Shown here: in pieces, positions 33,922-42,361 of the stretch | How positions within the stretch are numbered: the first letter of the stretch is position 1 | How the letters are laid out: each line of letters begins with the position of its first letter | NCBI GenBank assembly: GCA_028287745.1 | Contig: JAQBPB010000088.1 | Coordinates: 1-49,775, forward strand | DNA: 49,775 bases | Direction: 5' to 3' | DNA from: Chloroflexota bacterium | GTDB taxonomy: Bacteria; Chloroflexota; Chloroflexia; Chloroheliales; Chloroheliaceae | Notes under the pieces: generated by a model | The model's input: only the letters and a program-made list of their open reading frames with translations | Databases searched by the model: none | What the model was told of the DNA's origin: nothing | Program-made: the position numbers and the translations under genes

Positions 33922-35364
33922 TCAGGCCCCAAAGATTTTGATATTTTTGAAGCGGGCCGGAGCCGCGCCATGACCGACGTGCATGCCCTGCATCGGTTCG
34001 CCCTTGCCGCAATTTGGCACACCCCAGACGGTCCAGTGGTCCCGGCTGCCGATGGCATCGCAACTGCCCCAGAATTTAGGGGTCATGCCGGTGTAGGCAG
34101 GGTTGCGGTACAGTTGGCCGAGGCGGCCGTTTTTGATTTCCCAGGCCGCTTCAAGGCCAAACTGGAAGTTCAGACGCTTGTCGTCAATGCTCCAGCTTTT
34201 GTTGGTATCCATATAGATACCTTCGTTGGTCGCGGCGATAATATCTTCCAGGCTGCCCGCGTCGCCCGGTTCAAGGTTTATATTGGTCATGCGGATCATC
34301 GGTATGCGGTTCCAGCCATCGGCCCGGCTGGTGCCATTGGACTGCTGGCCCAGGGTGGCCGCTGTTTCGCGGTCGGTAATATAGTCTTTGAAGATGCCGT
34401 TCAGGATAAGCGGGGTCCGCTGGGCCGGGACGCCTTCATCGTCATAGCCAAAAGTACCCAGGCCGCGCGGTACGGTGGCGTCGGCATAGACATTTACCAG
34501 GTCGGAGCCGTAACGGAAGTTGCCCTGTTTTTCGGTAGTCAGGAAACTGGTCCCGGCAAAGCTGGCTTCCATACCCATTACCCGGTCAAGTTCGACCGGG
34601 TGGCCGCAGCTTTCGTGGACCTGTAAGGCGACCTGGCTGCTGCCCAGGACCAGGTTGGTCGTGTTGGCCGGGCAGACCGGCGCGGTCAGAAGTTGAATTG
34701 CTTCCTGGGCAATGCGCTGGGCCTGGCCGGGCAGGTTCAGCCGGGTAATGTATTCAAAACCGCCGGTCTCCCAGCCGCCGCCAAAAGCGTTCGGATAGCT
34801 GCGTTTCTGGACACCGTCTTCGTTAACCGCAAAGACTTCGATGCCGCCGCCCGCTTCGCTAAGTTCCTGTTCGATATAGCTGCCTTCGCTGCTGGCGAAG
34901 ATTTTACTGGTCTTCTGGGTGCTGATAGAGCTGTTAGCGACCCGAATACCTTCGACCCGGCGCATTTCGGCGTCGGCCTCAAGCAAAATCTTAATCTGGT
35001 CATCCAGGGAAACGCTGAACACGTCAATTTCGGCCGGGGTGACATAGCGGTCCTGGATTGAAATCGGCTGGCCTAACTGGACCGGCTTTCGAAAGACCGA
35101 GGCCGAGGCGCGAGCAATCTGGACCGCTTCGGCGGTGACTCTTTCGACTTCGGCGCGGGTGACCAGGCTGCTGCTGCTAAAGCCCCAGGCCCCGTTGACA
35201 ATCACACGCACGCCGAAGCCCTGGCTCTCGTTATTGGAGAGGGCTTCAACCTTACCGTTTTTGACGTTGACGTTCCGGCTGCGGTCGGTGACAAACCGGA
35301 TATCGGCATAAGTTGCGCCCTTCTGCCGGGCGGTATCCAGGGCGGTATTGGCTAAATCGCGCAT
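33922..35364 (-). CDS. tldD: TldD family metalloprotease
   Basis: TldD is the zinc-bearing subunit of the TldD/E protease. This 480-residue protein carries the HExxxH motif as H250-E251-S-C-G-H255 in QVHESCGHPVELDRVMGMEASF. It also shows RNVNVKNGKVEALSNNESQG and GVRVIVNGAWGFSSSS at the N-terminus and MTNINLEPGDAGSLEDII in the C-terminal half. The extra Cys between the zinc ligands is ordinary variation. ATG 35364 has no good ribosome site. It is upstream of tldE in a two-gene operon. The natural substrate of such free-standing pairs is unclear; no RiPP genes are adjacent. Confidence 0.94.
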   Translation of the reverse strand: MRDLANTALDTARQKGATYADIRFVTDRSRNVNVKNGKVEALSNNESQGFGVRVIVNGAWGFSSSSLVTRAEVERVTAEAVQIARASASVFRKPVQLGQPISIQDRYVTPAEIDVFSVSLDDQIKILLEADAEMRRVEGIRVANSSISTQKTSKIFASSEGSYIEQELSEAGGGIEVFAVNEDGVQKRSYPNAFGGGWETGGFEYITRLNLPGQAQRIAQEAIQLLTAPVCPANTTNLVLGSSQVALQVHESCGHPVELDRVMGMEASFAGTSFLTTEKQGNFRYGSDLVNVYADATVPRGLGTFGYDDEGVPAQRTPLILNGIFKDYITDRETAATLGQQSNGTSRADGWNRIPMIRMTNINLEPGDAGSLEDIIAATNEGIYMDTNKSWSIDDKRLNFQFGLEAAWEIKNGRLGQLYRNPAYTGMTPKFWGSCDAIGSRDHWTVWGVPNCGKGEPMQGMHVGHGAAPARFKNIKIFGA

Positions 35365-35407
35365 ACTACAGGCGACTCACTTTCTACTTTTGATTAAAAA
35401 ATTTGGG

Positions 35408-35551
35408 AGTTAGTAGTAGGAGGTCAGTTGGGAACGAGTATGATGTTGGCCCAAAACCTGTTTCCTGATTTCTACACTGACTTCTTTCTACCGTCCCTAC
35501 CCACTTATTACTCATACCGGTTTACCGGCATTTACCCACTGACTACTGACT
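35408..35551. repeat. Imperfect inverted repeat of AGTNAGTAGT units between tldD and the lyase gene
   Basis: AGTTAGTAGT (35408-35417) can pair with ACTACTGACT (35542-35551) with one G-T. The adjoining GTCAGTTGGG (35423-35432) can pair with CCCACTGAC (about 35535-35543). Related ACTGACTTCTT words recur twice in the right half. ACCGGTTTACCGG sits in the middle. The region lies downstream of the HMG-CoA lyase gene and upstream of tldD. It looks like a decayed intergenic repeat or weak terminator. Confidence 0.4.
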
Positions 35552-35558
35552 TCTTCCC

Positions 35559-36482
35559 CTAAAAAGGCGCCAGCCGGGTACGGGGGCCAGCTTTAAGGAC
35601 CTGGCCGGGCAATTCGTGGCCGACATAGTCCTGGGCTAACCGGGCACATTCAAGTAATTTCTCAAGGTCAATGCCCGTAGATATGCCCATATCGTGCAGC
35701 ATGTTCACCAGGTCTTCGGTGGTGATATTGCCGGTCGCGCCGGGAGCGTAGGGACAGCCGCCCAGACCGCCCAGTGACGAGTCATAGTGGGTAACGCCTC
35801 TTTGCAACCCGGCCAGCACGTTGGCTAAACCGGAACCCCGCGTGTTGTGAAAGTGTAATGAGAGTGTCCGGCCGGGAAACCGGGCCTGAAACTCGCCGGT
35901 TATCCGGTCAACCAGGACCGGGTTTGCCATGCCGGTCGTATCGCCCAGGGTGATCCGGACCGGCGTGGGAGTTAATTCCAAAAGCTTCTCGGCCACCCAC
36001 ATTACCCGTTCGACCGGTACATCCCCTTCGTAGGGGCAGCCAAAGGCGGTTGAAATAACCGCGTCAAAGGGCATTTTAGCTTCGCCTAGAATCTGGGCTA
36101 TTTCCTGGGCCGCTGCCAGTGACTCGGCCACCGACATCCGGACGTTCTTGCGGTTGTGGCTTTCACTGGCTGAAAGAAATATCTCAACTTCGTCCATTGC
36201 GGCGGCAACGGCTCGCCTGGCCCCGGCGGCGTTTGGGACAATCGCGCTGTAATTTACACCCGGCACGCGTTCAATTCCGGCAATAACTTCAGCGGCATCC
36301 CGCATCTGGGGGATTGCTTTGGGATGGACAAACGAAACCGCTTCAATCCGTTTAAGCCCGGTATTAGCCAGGGCATTGATTAAAGCTATTTTTTGTCCGG
36401 TAGGCACCCAGCCCGCTTCATTCTGGAGGCCGTCTCGCGGCCCAACTTCGCGGATACTGACCTGGGTGGGATAATTTGTCAT
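35559..36482 (-). CDS. mvaB: Hydroxymethylglutaryl-CoA lyase
   Basis: The enzyme splits 3-hydroxy-3-methylglutaryl-CoA into acetyl-CoA and acetoacetate, the last step of leucine degradation. This 307-residue TIM barrel of the DRE-metal type starts with REVGPRDGLQNE (catalytic Arg and metal Asp17). The metal His pair H210 and H212 is in LHFHNTRG. It carries the signature GLGGCPYAPGATGN with catalytic Cys243. The length is normal. AAAGGAG lies ten bases before the ATG. It is a single gene here, with no acyl-CoA dehydrogenase or methylcrotonyl-CoA carboxylase genes in the window. Related citramalate or isopropylmalate synthases lack this Cys signature, so the call is firm. Confidence 0.94.
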   Translation of the reverse strand: MTNYPTQVSIREVGPRDGLQNEAGWVPTGQKIALINALANTGLKRIEAVSFVHPKAIPQMRDAAEVIAGIERVPGVNYSAIVPNAAGARRAVAAAMDEVEIFLSASESHNRKNVRMSVAESLAAAQEIAQILGEAKMPFDAVISTAFGCPYEGDVPVERVMWVAEKLLELTPTPVRITLGDTTGMANPVLVDRITGEFQARFPGRTLSLHFHNTRGSGLANVLAGLQRGVTHYDSSLGGLGGCPYAPGATGNITTEDLVNMLHDMGISTGIDLEKLLECARLAQDYVGHELPGQVLKAGPRTRLAPF

Positions 36483-36891
36483 TTATTCGCCACTCCTTTG
36501 TGGGTAATGTTCCTGTATTACCATCCAATTGCCGTCTTTATCAATAATCAGGTTTGATTAACCGACATTCTGAAAGGCAAGACCTATTATAACACGGCTT
36601 TCAATCAACAAACCAGGCTATACTGAAAATTATTTCAGCCAATAAAAATCCTGTCAGGGCCAATTTCACTTAAGGGCCTGGTATTCAGTTTAAATTTGAC
36701 TGCTGGCCGAGGGCGAGTATAAACCAGAAGTATTAATGGGGGTGAATAATCTAAACCTGGCGATGCGCCTTTATTTTAAAAGTAGGCCCGGGCGGGTCAC
36801 TCAGCGCCTATATTTCTCTGCCTACTATCCAGGCCAACAGTGCGTACATTCAGGAACTTTAGAAAGGGGTTGGTTAAACAGGGGGTTGCCA
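36483..36891. other. Spacer without a gene
   Basis: This AT-rich to mixed stretch lies between the lyase gene and the large hairpin behind xylB. A plus-strand open frame (36736-36951) has poor protein character and runs into the hairpin. No promoter or repeat was recognised beyond the lyase leader. Confidence 0.4.
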
Positions 36892-36963
36892 GGCCCTTTT
36901 GGGTGTACCCGGTTTCAATCCGCGACCGCAGTAACGGCTGAAACCCGGTAAACCAAAAGGGCC
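36892..36963. terminator. Large imperfect hairpin after the xylulokinase gene
   Basis: The arms 36892-36917 (GGCCCTTTTGGGTGTACCC...) and 36939-36963 pair at 23 of 25 positions with one bulge, around a 21-base loop. It begins ten bases past the minus-strand xylB stop. No T-run follows on the minus strand, so it is either a Rho-assisted stop, an mRNA stabiliser, or a member of a dispersed hairpin family. It is unusually long for a simple terminator. Confidence 0.6.
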
Positions 36964-36973
36964 GGTGAAACTT

Positions 36974-38506
36974 TTAGGCCAGCTTCGGATAGAGCGTTTT
37001 CAAGCGGGCGTAAAGTTCGTTATAGATCGGAAAATACTTTGCGTAGACCCGGGCAGCCGCGGGGTCCGGGCTGGTTGAGGAAGTGACCTTAATTGTCGCT
37101 TCACAGGCCGCCGCGACCGAAGGCCAGAACCCGGCTCCCACTCCGGCCAGGAGGGCGGCCCCATAGGCCGGACCTTCGCTGGCATTGACTGTAACCACTT
37201 CGCGGTTGAAAGTATCGGCCTGGATTTGCCGCCAGAGCGGGCTTTTGCCGCCGCCGCCGCTGGCCCGAATTTCCGCAACCGAAACGCCCATTTCCAGCAG
37301 AATTTCCAGCGAGTCTTTCAGGCTGTAAGCTACCCCTTCCAGCACGGAACGGGTCATGTGCGAACGGTGATGGGCGGCGGTCAGGCCGAACCAGACGCCC
37401 CGGGCCTGCGGGTCCAAAATAGGGGTGCGCTCGCCCATCAGGTAGGGCAGGAAGAGCAGCCCGTCGCTACCGACCGGGGCGCTGGCGGCGGTTTCGGTCA
37501 GGACCGCGTAAATGTCCTTTCCGGCCGCCTGGGCTGCGGCTGTTTCAAGGGGACCGGCCACTTCATCGCGGAACCAGCGCAGCGATAAGCCCGCGCCCTG
37601 GGTGACGCCCATGACATGCCAGGCACCCGGTACGGCGTGGCAGAAAGTGTGGACCCGCCCGCCGGTATCGCGGGCCGGTGCTTCGGCATAAGCAAAGACT
37701 ACGCCGCTGGAACCAATGGTGCTGCTTACCAGGCCGGGCCGGACGATACCGTTACCGACTGCCCCGGCAGCCTGGTCGCCACCGCCGCCGACAACCGGGG
37801 TACCGGCTTTCAAGCCTAACTGCGCGGCAGCCTGGTTATGGACCCGGCCGCTGACTTCTTGTGATTCGTAGACCGCCGGTAACAGGGATGGGTCAAGTTC
37901 TAGCAGCTGCAACATTTCCGCCGACCAGCGCCGCCCGGCCACATCGAAAAGCAGGGTGCCGCTGGCATCCGAAACTTCGCTGGCGTATTCGCCGGTCAGG
38001 CGGTAACGGATAAAGTCTTTTGGTAGCAGGAATTTGCGGGCGCGTTTCCATTGCTCCGGGCGGTGTTCGCGAATCCAGAGCAGTTTAGGGGCGCTGAACC
38101 CGACCAGGGCCGGATTGGCGGTCAGTTCAATAAGGTGTTCGGCTCCAACTGTTTCGGTGATAAAGTCGCACTGGGCCTGGGTCCGCCCATCGGCCCAGAT
38201 CAACGCCGGTCCGACTACTTCTCCGGCCTCGTCCAGCAGGACGGTGCCGTGCATCTGTCCCGACAACCCGATAGAAGCAACCTCAAACCCGGTGCCAATC
38301 TCCTGGCGAGCTTGCTGTAAGGCTCCCTGGACCGCCTCGACGGTGCCGTTCCACCAGTCCTCCGGGTTTTGCTCGGCCCAGAGCGGGCGCGGCGCGTCCA
38401 GGGGAAATTCACTGGTCGCCCCCGCGACTACTCGTCCGTCCGTACCGTCCACGATAATTGCTCTTGCGCCGGTCGTACCCAGGTCGATACCTAAAAAGTA
38501 GCTCAT
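36974..38506 (-). CDS. xylB: Xylulokinase (FGGY family)
   Basis: Xylulokinase phosphorylates D-xylulose to xylulose 5-phosphate, feeding the pentose phosphate pathway. This 510-residue protein has the phosphate-binding start LGIDLGTTGARAIIVDG, the sugar-binding GQMHG (83-87) typical of XylB, and the catalytic Asp244 in GGGGDQAAGAVG. The C-terminal ATP site is SGGGGKSPLWRQIQADTFN. ATG 38506 follows AAAGGGG. No xylose isomerase gene is in the window, but an oxidoreductase and a TIM-barrel sugar isomerase lie upstream on the same strand after a 550 bp gap. Confidence 0.95.
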   Translation of the reverse strand: MSYFLGIDLGTTGARAIIVDGTDGRVVAGATSEFPLDAPRPLWAEQNPEDWWNGTVEAVQGALQQARQEIGTGFEVASIGLSGQMHGTVLLDEAGEVVGPALIWADGRTQAQCDFITETVGAEHLIELTANPALVGFSAPKLLWIREHRPEQWKRARKFLLPKDFIRYRLTGEYASEVSDASGTLLFDVAGRRWSAEMLQLLELDPSLLPAVYESQEVSGRVHNQAAAQLGLKAGTPVVGGGGDQAAGAVGNGIVRPGLVSSTIGSSGVVFAYAEAPARDTGGRVHTFCHAVPGAWHVMGVTQGAGLSLRWFRDEVAGPLETAAAQAAGKDIYAVLTETAASAPVGSDGLLFLPYLMGERTPILDPQARGVWFGLTAAHHRSHMTRSVLEGVAYSLKDSLEILLEMGVSVAEIRASGGGGKSPLWRQIQADTFNREVVTVNASEGPAYGAALLAGVGAGFWPSVAAACEATIKVTSSTSPDPAAARVYAKYFPIYNELYARLKTLYPKLA

Positions 38507-39056
38507 CGCAACCCCTTTGTTTTTTTTGAAAAATCTATTTTTTGGAATTAGTTTTATCGGCCCTATTTTACACTGATTCAGGGCCGCTGCGCGAACTATT
38601 TTAATACCTTTTAATGTGAAAATGACCGGTTGAGGCAGTTTAGATTTAAGGGTAATTGCAAAAAGGCCAAACTGCGGAATTTAGCGGGGATAATCTTGCC
38701 CGGCAGCAGGTTGGAAGGTATTACGGATGACTTTTGTAAGTTAAATAATGCTCTGCCAGCGCAGGACACGCTACCAGGCGCCCGGCCGCTAAGGCGGAAA
38801 CTGACCTGAATTTCACCCTGTCTTGAACCAAAATCGGTTTGGGTGCTAAACGCCAATGGCACCCAGGGGGGTACCCGGATTCCTAGATTACGCTCGGAAT
38901 GACATGGCAAGGTGGCAACCTCTTAATATTAGGCAGAAGTGTGGCAGGTTGTGGTTTACAAAGTACTCAGGATTACATAGCTGGGAAGTTGCCTTTCCTG
39001 TTAGTCGGGTAAATTGTCAAATATTGCCTTTGATTTAAGCGATGGCAGGAAGCGGT
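38507..39056. other. Spacer holding dispersed repeat copy B
   Basis: No gene is supported. The minus-strand open frame at 38611-38910 coincides with the repeat shared with 11171-11297 and is not a protein gene. The remaining sequence is mixed, with the xylB leader at its low end. Confidence 0.4.
38777..38901 (-). repeat. Dispersed intergenic repeat, copy B
   Basis: This copy lies in reverse orientation relative to copy A (11171-11297). It begins on the minus strand with ATTCCGAGCGTAATCTAGGA and continues CGGGTACCCCCCTGGGTG. It stays alignable through GGTTCAAGACAGGGTGAAATT to CCGCCTTAGCGGCCGGGCGC. The core ATTCC/GGAAT stem (38879-38883 with 38896-38900) encloses a 12-base loop. Confidence 0.75.
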
Positions 39057-40139
39057 TTAGCGGCTATTACTGAATTCCTCGCTCAGCTTAACTTCGCGGT
39101 TTTCAGCCGCGGAACGATAAATTGCCAGGATGATTTCGAGAGGGCGCAAAGCGTCCCGCCCGGTGATGGCCGGGTCGCGATTTTCCTGGATGGCGGCAAC
39201 GAAATCGGCGACCTGGGCCGTGTGCAGGCTGTGACCAATAGAGGTTGGACTGGCTGCGCCGCCCGGTCCTTTTCCATCATTCTTGTCGGAGATAGTTTGC
39301 TTTGTTCCGTAATTACCAACTTCTCCCAGGTTGGCCCGGTTGTAGAAACCCTTCAGGACATCCGCTTCGATCAGGGCGGTGGCGTCCTGCCCGTGAATTT
39401 CCAGTTTTTCCGGCAGGCCAGGGAAGATCGAGGTGCTGCCGGTGATGGAGCCCAGCGCCCCGTTGGCAAAGCGCAGGACTGCTACCGCCAGGTCTTCGAC
39501 TTCGATCTGGTGAGTACGGGTTTGGACCTCGGCCTTGATGGACTCGACCGGGCCCATAATCCATTGCAGCAGGTCAATGTAATGGACTCCCTGGTTCATC
39601 AAGGCGCCGCCGCCATCCAGGGCTTTGGTGCCGCGCCAGTTACCGCTTTCATAATATTTCTGGGTCCGGTACCACTTGATACTGGCTTCGCCCAGCACCA
39701 GTGGGCCAAACTCACCGGCCTCAACCGCCTTTTTAACTTTTATCACTTCCGGAGCAAAGCGGTGCTGGCTGATTACTCCCAGTTTTACCCCGGCGGCTTC
39801 GCAAGCTTCAATTAACTTCAGGGCCGATTCAACGGTTACATCAATGGGTTTTTCCACCAGAACGTGCTTACCGGCCTGGGCGGCTGCGCTACCTACAGTC
39901 GCGTGAAAGCCGCTTGGCAGCAGGATATTTACCACGTCCAGGCCCGGTTGGGCCAGGAATTCGGCCTGGTTGGTGAAATAAGGCACGCCGTAGCGTTCGC
40001 CAATACTCCTGGCCCGTTCCGGGTCAATATCGAGGACCGCAACCAGTTCAGCGCCCGGTACGTCTTTAATCGCGTCGCAATGGGTCGGAGCGATTACCCC
40101 GCAGCCGACTATCCCGAATCCAACCGATCTAGAAAGCAT
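39057..40139 (-). CDS. Gfo/Idh/MocA family NAD(P)-dependent oxidoreductase
   Basis: This 360-residue protein has an N-terminal Rossmann fold with GIVGCGVIAPTHCDAI, the acidic end of strand 2 (VLDID), and the conserved VLVEKPIDVT. The family-typical C-terminal domain contains NWRGTKALDGGGALMNQGVH and YIDLLQWIMGP. Members oxidise or epimerise sugars and inositols. Two nearby facts suggest sugar catabolism: the sugar isomerase gene overlaps its start by 11 bases, and xylulokinase lies downstream. The substrate is not determined. The MLSRSVGFG start is read at ATG 40139, inside the end of the isomerase gene. Confidence 0.92.
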   Translation of the reverse strand: MLSRSVGFGIVGCGVIAPTHCDAIKDVPGAELVAVLDIDPERARSIGERYGVPYFTNQAEFLAQPGLDVVNILLPSGFHATVGSAAAQAGKHVLVEKPIDVTVESALKLIEACEAAGVKLGVISQHRFAPEVIKVKKAVEAGEFGPLVLGEASIKWYRTQKYYESGNWRGTKALDGGGALMNQGVHYIDLLQWIMGPVESIKAEVQTRTHQIEVEDLAVAVLRFANGALGSITGSTSIFPGLPEKLEIHGQDATALIEADVLKGFYNRANLGEVGNYGTKQTISDKNDGKGPGGAASPTSIGHSLHTAQVADFVAAIQENRDPAITGRDALRPLEIILAIYRSAAENREVKLSEEFSNSR

Positions 40140-41028
40140 TGATTACCTCCGGATTAACTTTTTTCAGGATGCTATTAAGGGCTGTTACCGCTTCGTGGAA
40201 AAGTTCAGGGCCGCTAAACCCGCTAAAGGTGCCGCTGGCGCTCAAATGGGGCTCCAGCGAAACAAACCCCTGGTAGCCTTTGTCCGAAAGGGCTTGCAGC
40301 AAAGCTGCTACTTCGCCATCACCGGCCCCGGCCACGACTACCCGGCCGTCCTTGAAAAAGGCATCTTTTATATGGATGTAAGTAATAAATTGCTCTAATT
40401 TGGGGAAGGCTTCCCTGAAGGGCTGGATGTTGCACTGGACGAAGTTGGCCGGGTCAAAGGTCATCCGGAAATTAGGGGAATTGACCGAACTGAGTATGTC
40501 CAGGCAGTGCTCAGCGGTGTCACCGTAAATTTCCTTTTCATTTTCGTGCAGGAGGATGACATCGTGCTTTTCGGCCAGCTTAACAAACTCTTTTAAGCGC
40601 CGGATGACTTCCGGGCGGTGCCTGGCGAAAGCCGCTTCACCTTCATCTGCCGGGATGAAGAAGGAAAACATGCGGATATAAGGTGTCTCAAGGCGCCGGG
40701 CGATTTCGATAATGCGCTCCAGCCGCCGGAGTTCTGGTTCGAACGGGCCGGTGATTTTTATCTTACCTACGGGAGAACCGATAGCGGAGACTTTGATGCC
40801 CCGGCTTTTCAAGGCCTGTTCAATCCGGGCCAGGTCGGCTTCATCAAAGTTCGCGACATTCTTGCCCCAGGCCCCGCGCAGTTCTACAAAGTGGATATTT
40901 TCTTTTTCTAAAATTTCGAGCTGGGTATCAAAATCTTCGGCAATTTCATCACCAAAGGCACTCAAGAAAAATTTTGCCTGGCTTCCGCCGGCTGGGTTAT
41001 AACCATCTTCCGTATCTACAACTGCCAT
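40129..41028 (-). CDS. Sugar phosphate isomerase/epimerase (xylose isomerase-like TIM barrel)
   Basis: This 299-residue protein of the AP-endonuclease-2/xylose-isomerase-like superfamily shows the strand ends that bind the metal. These include HFVELRGAWGKN, VILLHENEKEIYG (metal Glu), MTFDPANFVQCN (Asp), YIHIKDA (His) and FVSLEPHL (Glu). Members isomerise or epimerise sugars, keto-sugars or inositol derivatives. It is upstream of and overlaps the Gfo/Idh/MocA gene by 11 bases, a classic pair for sugar conversion. AAGGAG lies 13 bases before ATG 41028, a long spacing; no better start is seen. The reaction is unknown. Confidence 0.9.
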   Translation of the reverse strand: MAVVDTEDGYNPAGGSQAKFFLSAFGDEIAEDFDTQLEILEKENIHFVELRGAWGKNVANFDEADLARIEQALKSRGIKVSAIGSPVGKIKITGPFEPELRRLERIIEIARRLETPYIRMFSFFIPADEGEAAFARHRPEVIRRLKEFVKLAEKHDVILLHENEKEIYGDTAEHCLDILSSVNSPNFRMTFDPANFVQCNIQPFREAFPKLEQFITYIHIKDAFFKDGRVVVAGAGDGEVAALLQALSDKGYQGFVSLEPHLSASGTFSGFSGPELFHEAVTALNSILKKVNPEVINAF

Positions 41029-41838
41029 TTCTATAAGGTACTCCTTTATGTCAGGTTCAAAATGAGCAACCGCTTTGAACCGGGCTACTTTTCAGTTGCA
41101 ACCCTAAGAAGTAACCGGTTGAGTTTATATTTTGGAACTACTAAATAAGCTGTTAGTTTTCGCGTGAACAACCGATTTGAGTAACCGGCAAAACCATCCC
41201 CCATTCAGACGGACAAGTAAATCTTTAATGTTTCCGTCTTTGAGCGTTGGGTGTCCTGTAAATGATTGTACCAGTTTTTCATCAATGTAGCAGTTATTAA
41301 CGGTGTTATTGGCAGCCACTGGACCTGGTTGGGTGGGTTAAAAGGCCAGCCTAAAGCCCGCCTGCGGAATCTTTTCAGGGCTTGTAGAAAGTAAAAGACT
41401 TTTGATTCCCATAATAACTGCCTGGCCAATGGGCCTCGCCGCCAGGTGAGAGCAGGGAAGCCTGCCGGGAGCGCTTTTCAGGAAAACAAAATTGGTAATT
41501 TGTGAAAATAACCAGAAATTTTATGACCTTGTAACGGAAGTTTTGAGGAATACCGGGTTATAATAGCAGAATACGGTGTCCTGGATCAAAACCGTAATAT
41601 ATATGTTTTATTCGAATTGCCTTTTACCGTTGTGAATTTTATGTTAGTATCACCGTACGGATATTAAAACTATTGTAATATCCCTTTTGGCTGGTAAAAG
41701 TTTAAGCCCTCTTCAATAAACATTATAGATTTAACCTGGGCTGAAGTTATTACTCCATGTCCAGCAAAGTAATTCCTGTTTTAAATTTAGCCATCATCCT
41801 CTGGCAGATTAACTTCTTTTAGTAACCCAGGGCTAGTT
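41029..41838. other. 810 bp spacer without a recognised gene
   Basis: Two short minus-strand open frames (41125-41319, 41205-41429) overlap each other, lack ribosome sites and have no protein-like composition. A weak promoter candidate for the receiver gene is TTGCCT-17-TATGTT at 41617-41645, with a leader of about 190 bases. I see no repeat or RNA structure of note. Confidence 0.4.
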
Positions 41839-42216
41839 TTGAAATACAAGGGGCGGCAATTGGACTCAACAATCTTATTCGTGGAAGACCAGGCTGACAT
41901 TCGGTCAGTTTTAAGTACCTTTTTGGAGATGTTAGGTTACAAGGTAATTCAGGTAACAAACGGCGCGGAGGGACTGGAGGCGTTTAAGAAAACCCCAAGC
42001 GACCTGGTAATCACAGATATAAACATGCCGGTAATGAATGGTAATGAATTTATAGCGGCCCTGGCCGCACTACCTCAACCACCCCCCGTTATAGCTTTAT
42101 CCGGTGACTCATGGGAAGTAATTTCCAACCCGATTATAAAGTCCGTAATTTCCAAGCCAATCAGCATTCATACCTTAAAACAGGTAGTCAAGGACCTCCT
42201 ACCAAATAGCCAATAA
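41839..42216 (+). CDS. Single-domain response regulator (receiver only)
   Basis: This protein of about 118-125 residues is a CheY-like receiver without an output domain. The acidic pair is E16-D17 (LFVEDQ), the phospho-acceptor Asp60 is in VITDINMPVMNG, and the conserved Ser88 and Lys106 are in ALSGD and ISKPIS. It should be phosphorylated by a histidine kinase and act by protein contact. The start is uncertain: TTG 41839 has AGGG six bases before it, and TTG 41860 has AAGGGG six bases before it. No kinase adjoins; the hybrid kinase at 46014 and the chemoreceptor at 4695 are the only other signalling genes nearby. Confidence 0.9.
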   Translation: MKYKGRQLDSTILFVEDQADIRSVLSTFLEMLGYKVIQVTNGAEGLEAFKKTPSDLVITDINMPVMNGNEFIAALAALPQPPPVIALSGDSWEVISNPIIKSVISKPISIHTLKQVVKDLLPNSQ

Positions 42217-42282
42217 ACATCGTATAAGGGAAAATTTAATAGATACTTGTAAACCGCAAGGCTAAAAGTAAGCATAAAAGAA

Positions 42283-42325
42283 TAGCCCTTATCAGACGGT
42301 TTATATCCAATAAGGGCTACTTTTC
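42283..42325. terminator. Bidirectional terminator between the receiver and S9 peptidase genes
   Basis: TAGCCCTTAT (42283-42292) pairs perfectly with ATAAGGGCTA (42310-42319) and is followed by CTTTTCT on the plus strand. The genes on both sides are convergent. Confidence 0.8.
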
Positions 42326-42361
42326 TAACCTGTCCCTGTCCCTGTCAGGCGAACAGTGAGT

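Noticed and set aside
38611..38910. Minus-strand open frame over repeat copy B
   Set aside because: Same reason as for 11125-11337; similarity follows the DNA repeat and breaks frame with indels.
41125..41429. Two overlapping minus-strand open frames in the spacer before the receiver gene
   Set aside because: No ribosome site, no conserved motif and composition typical of non-coding sequence.
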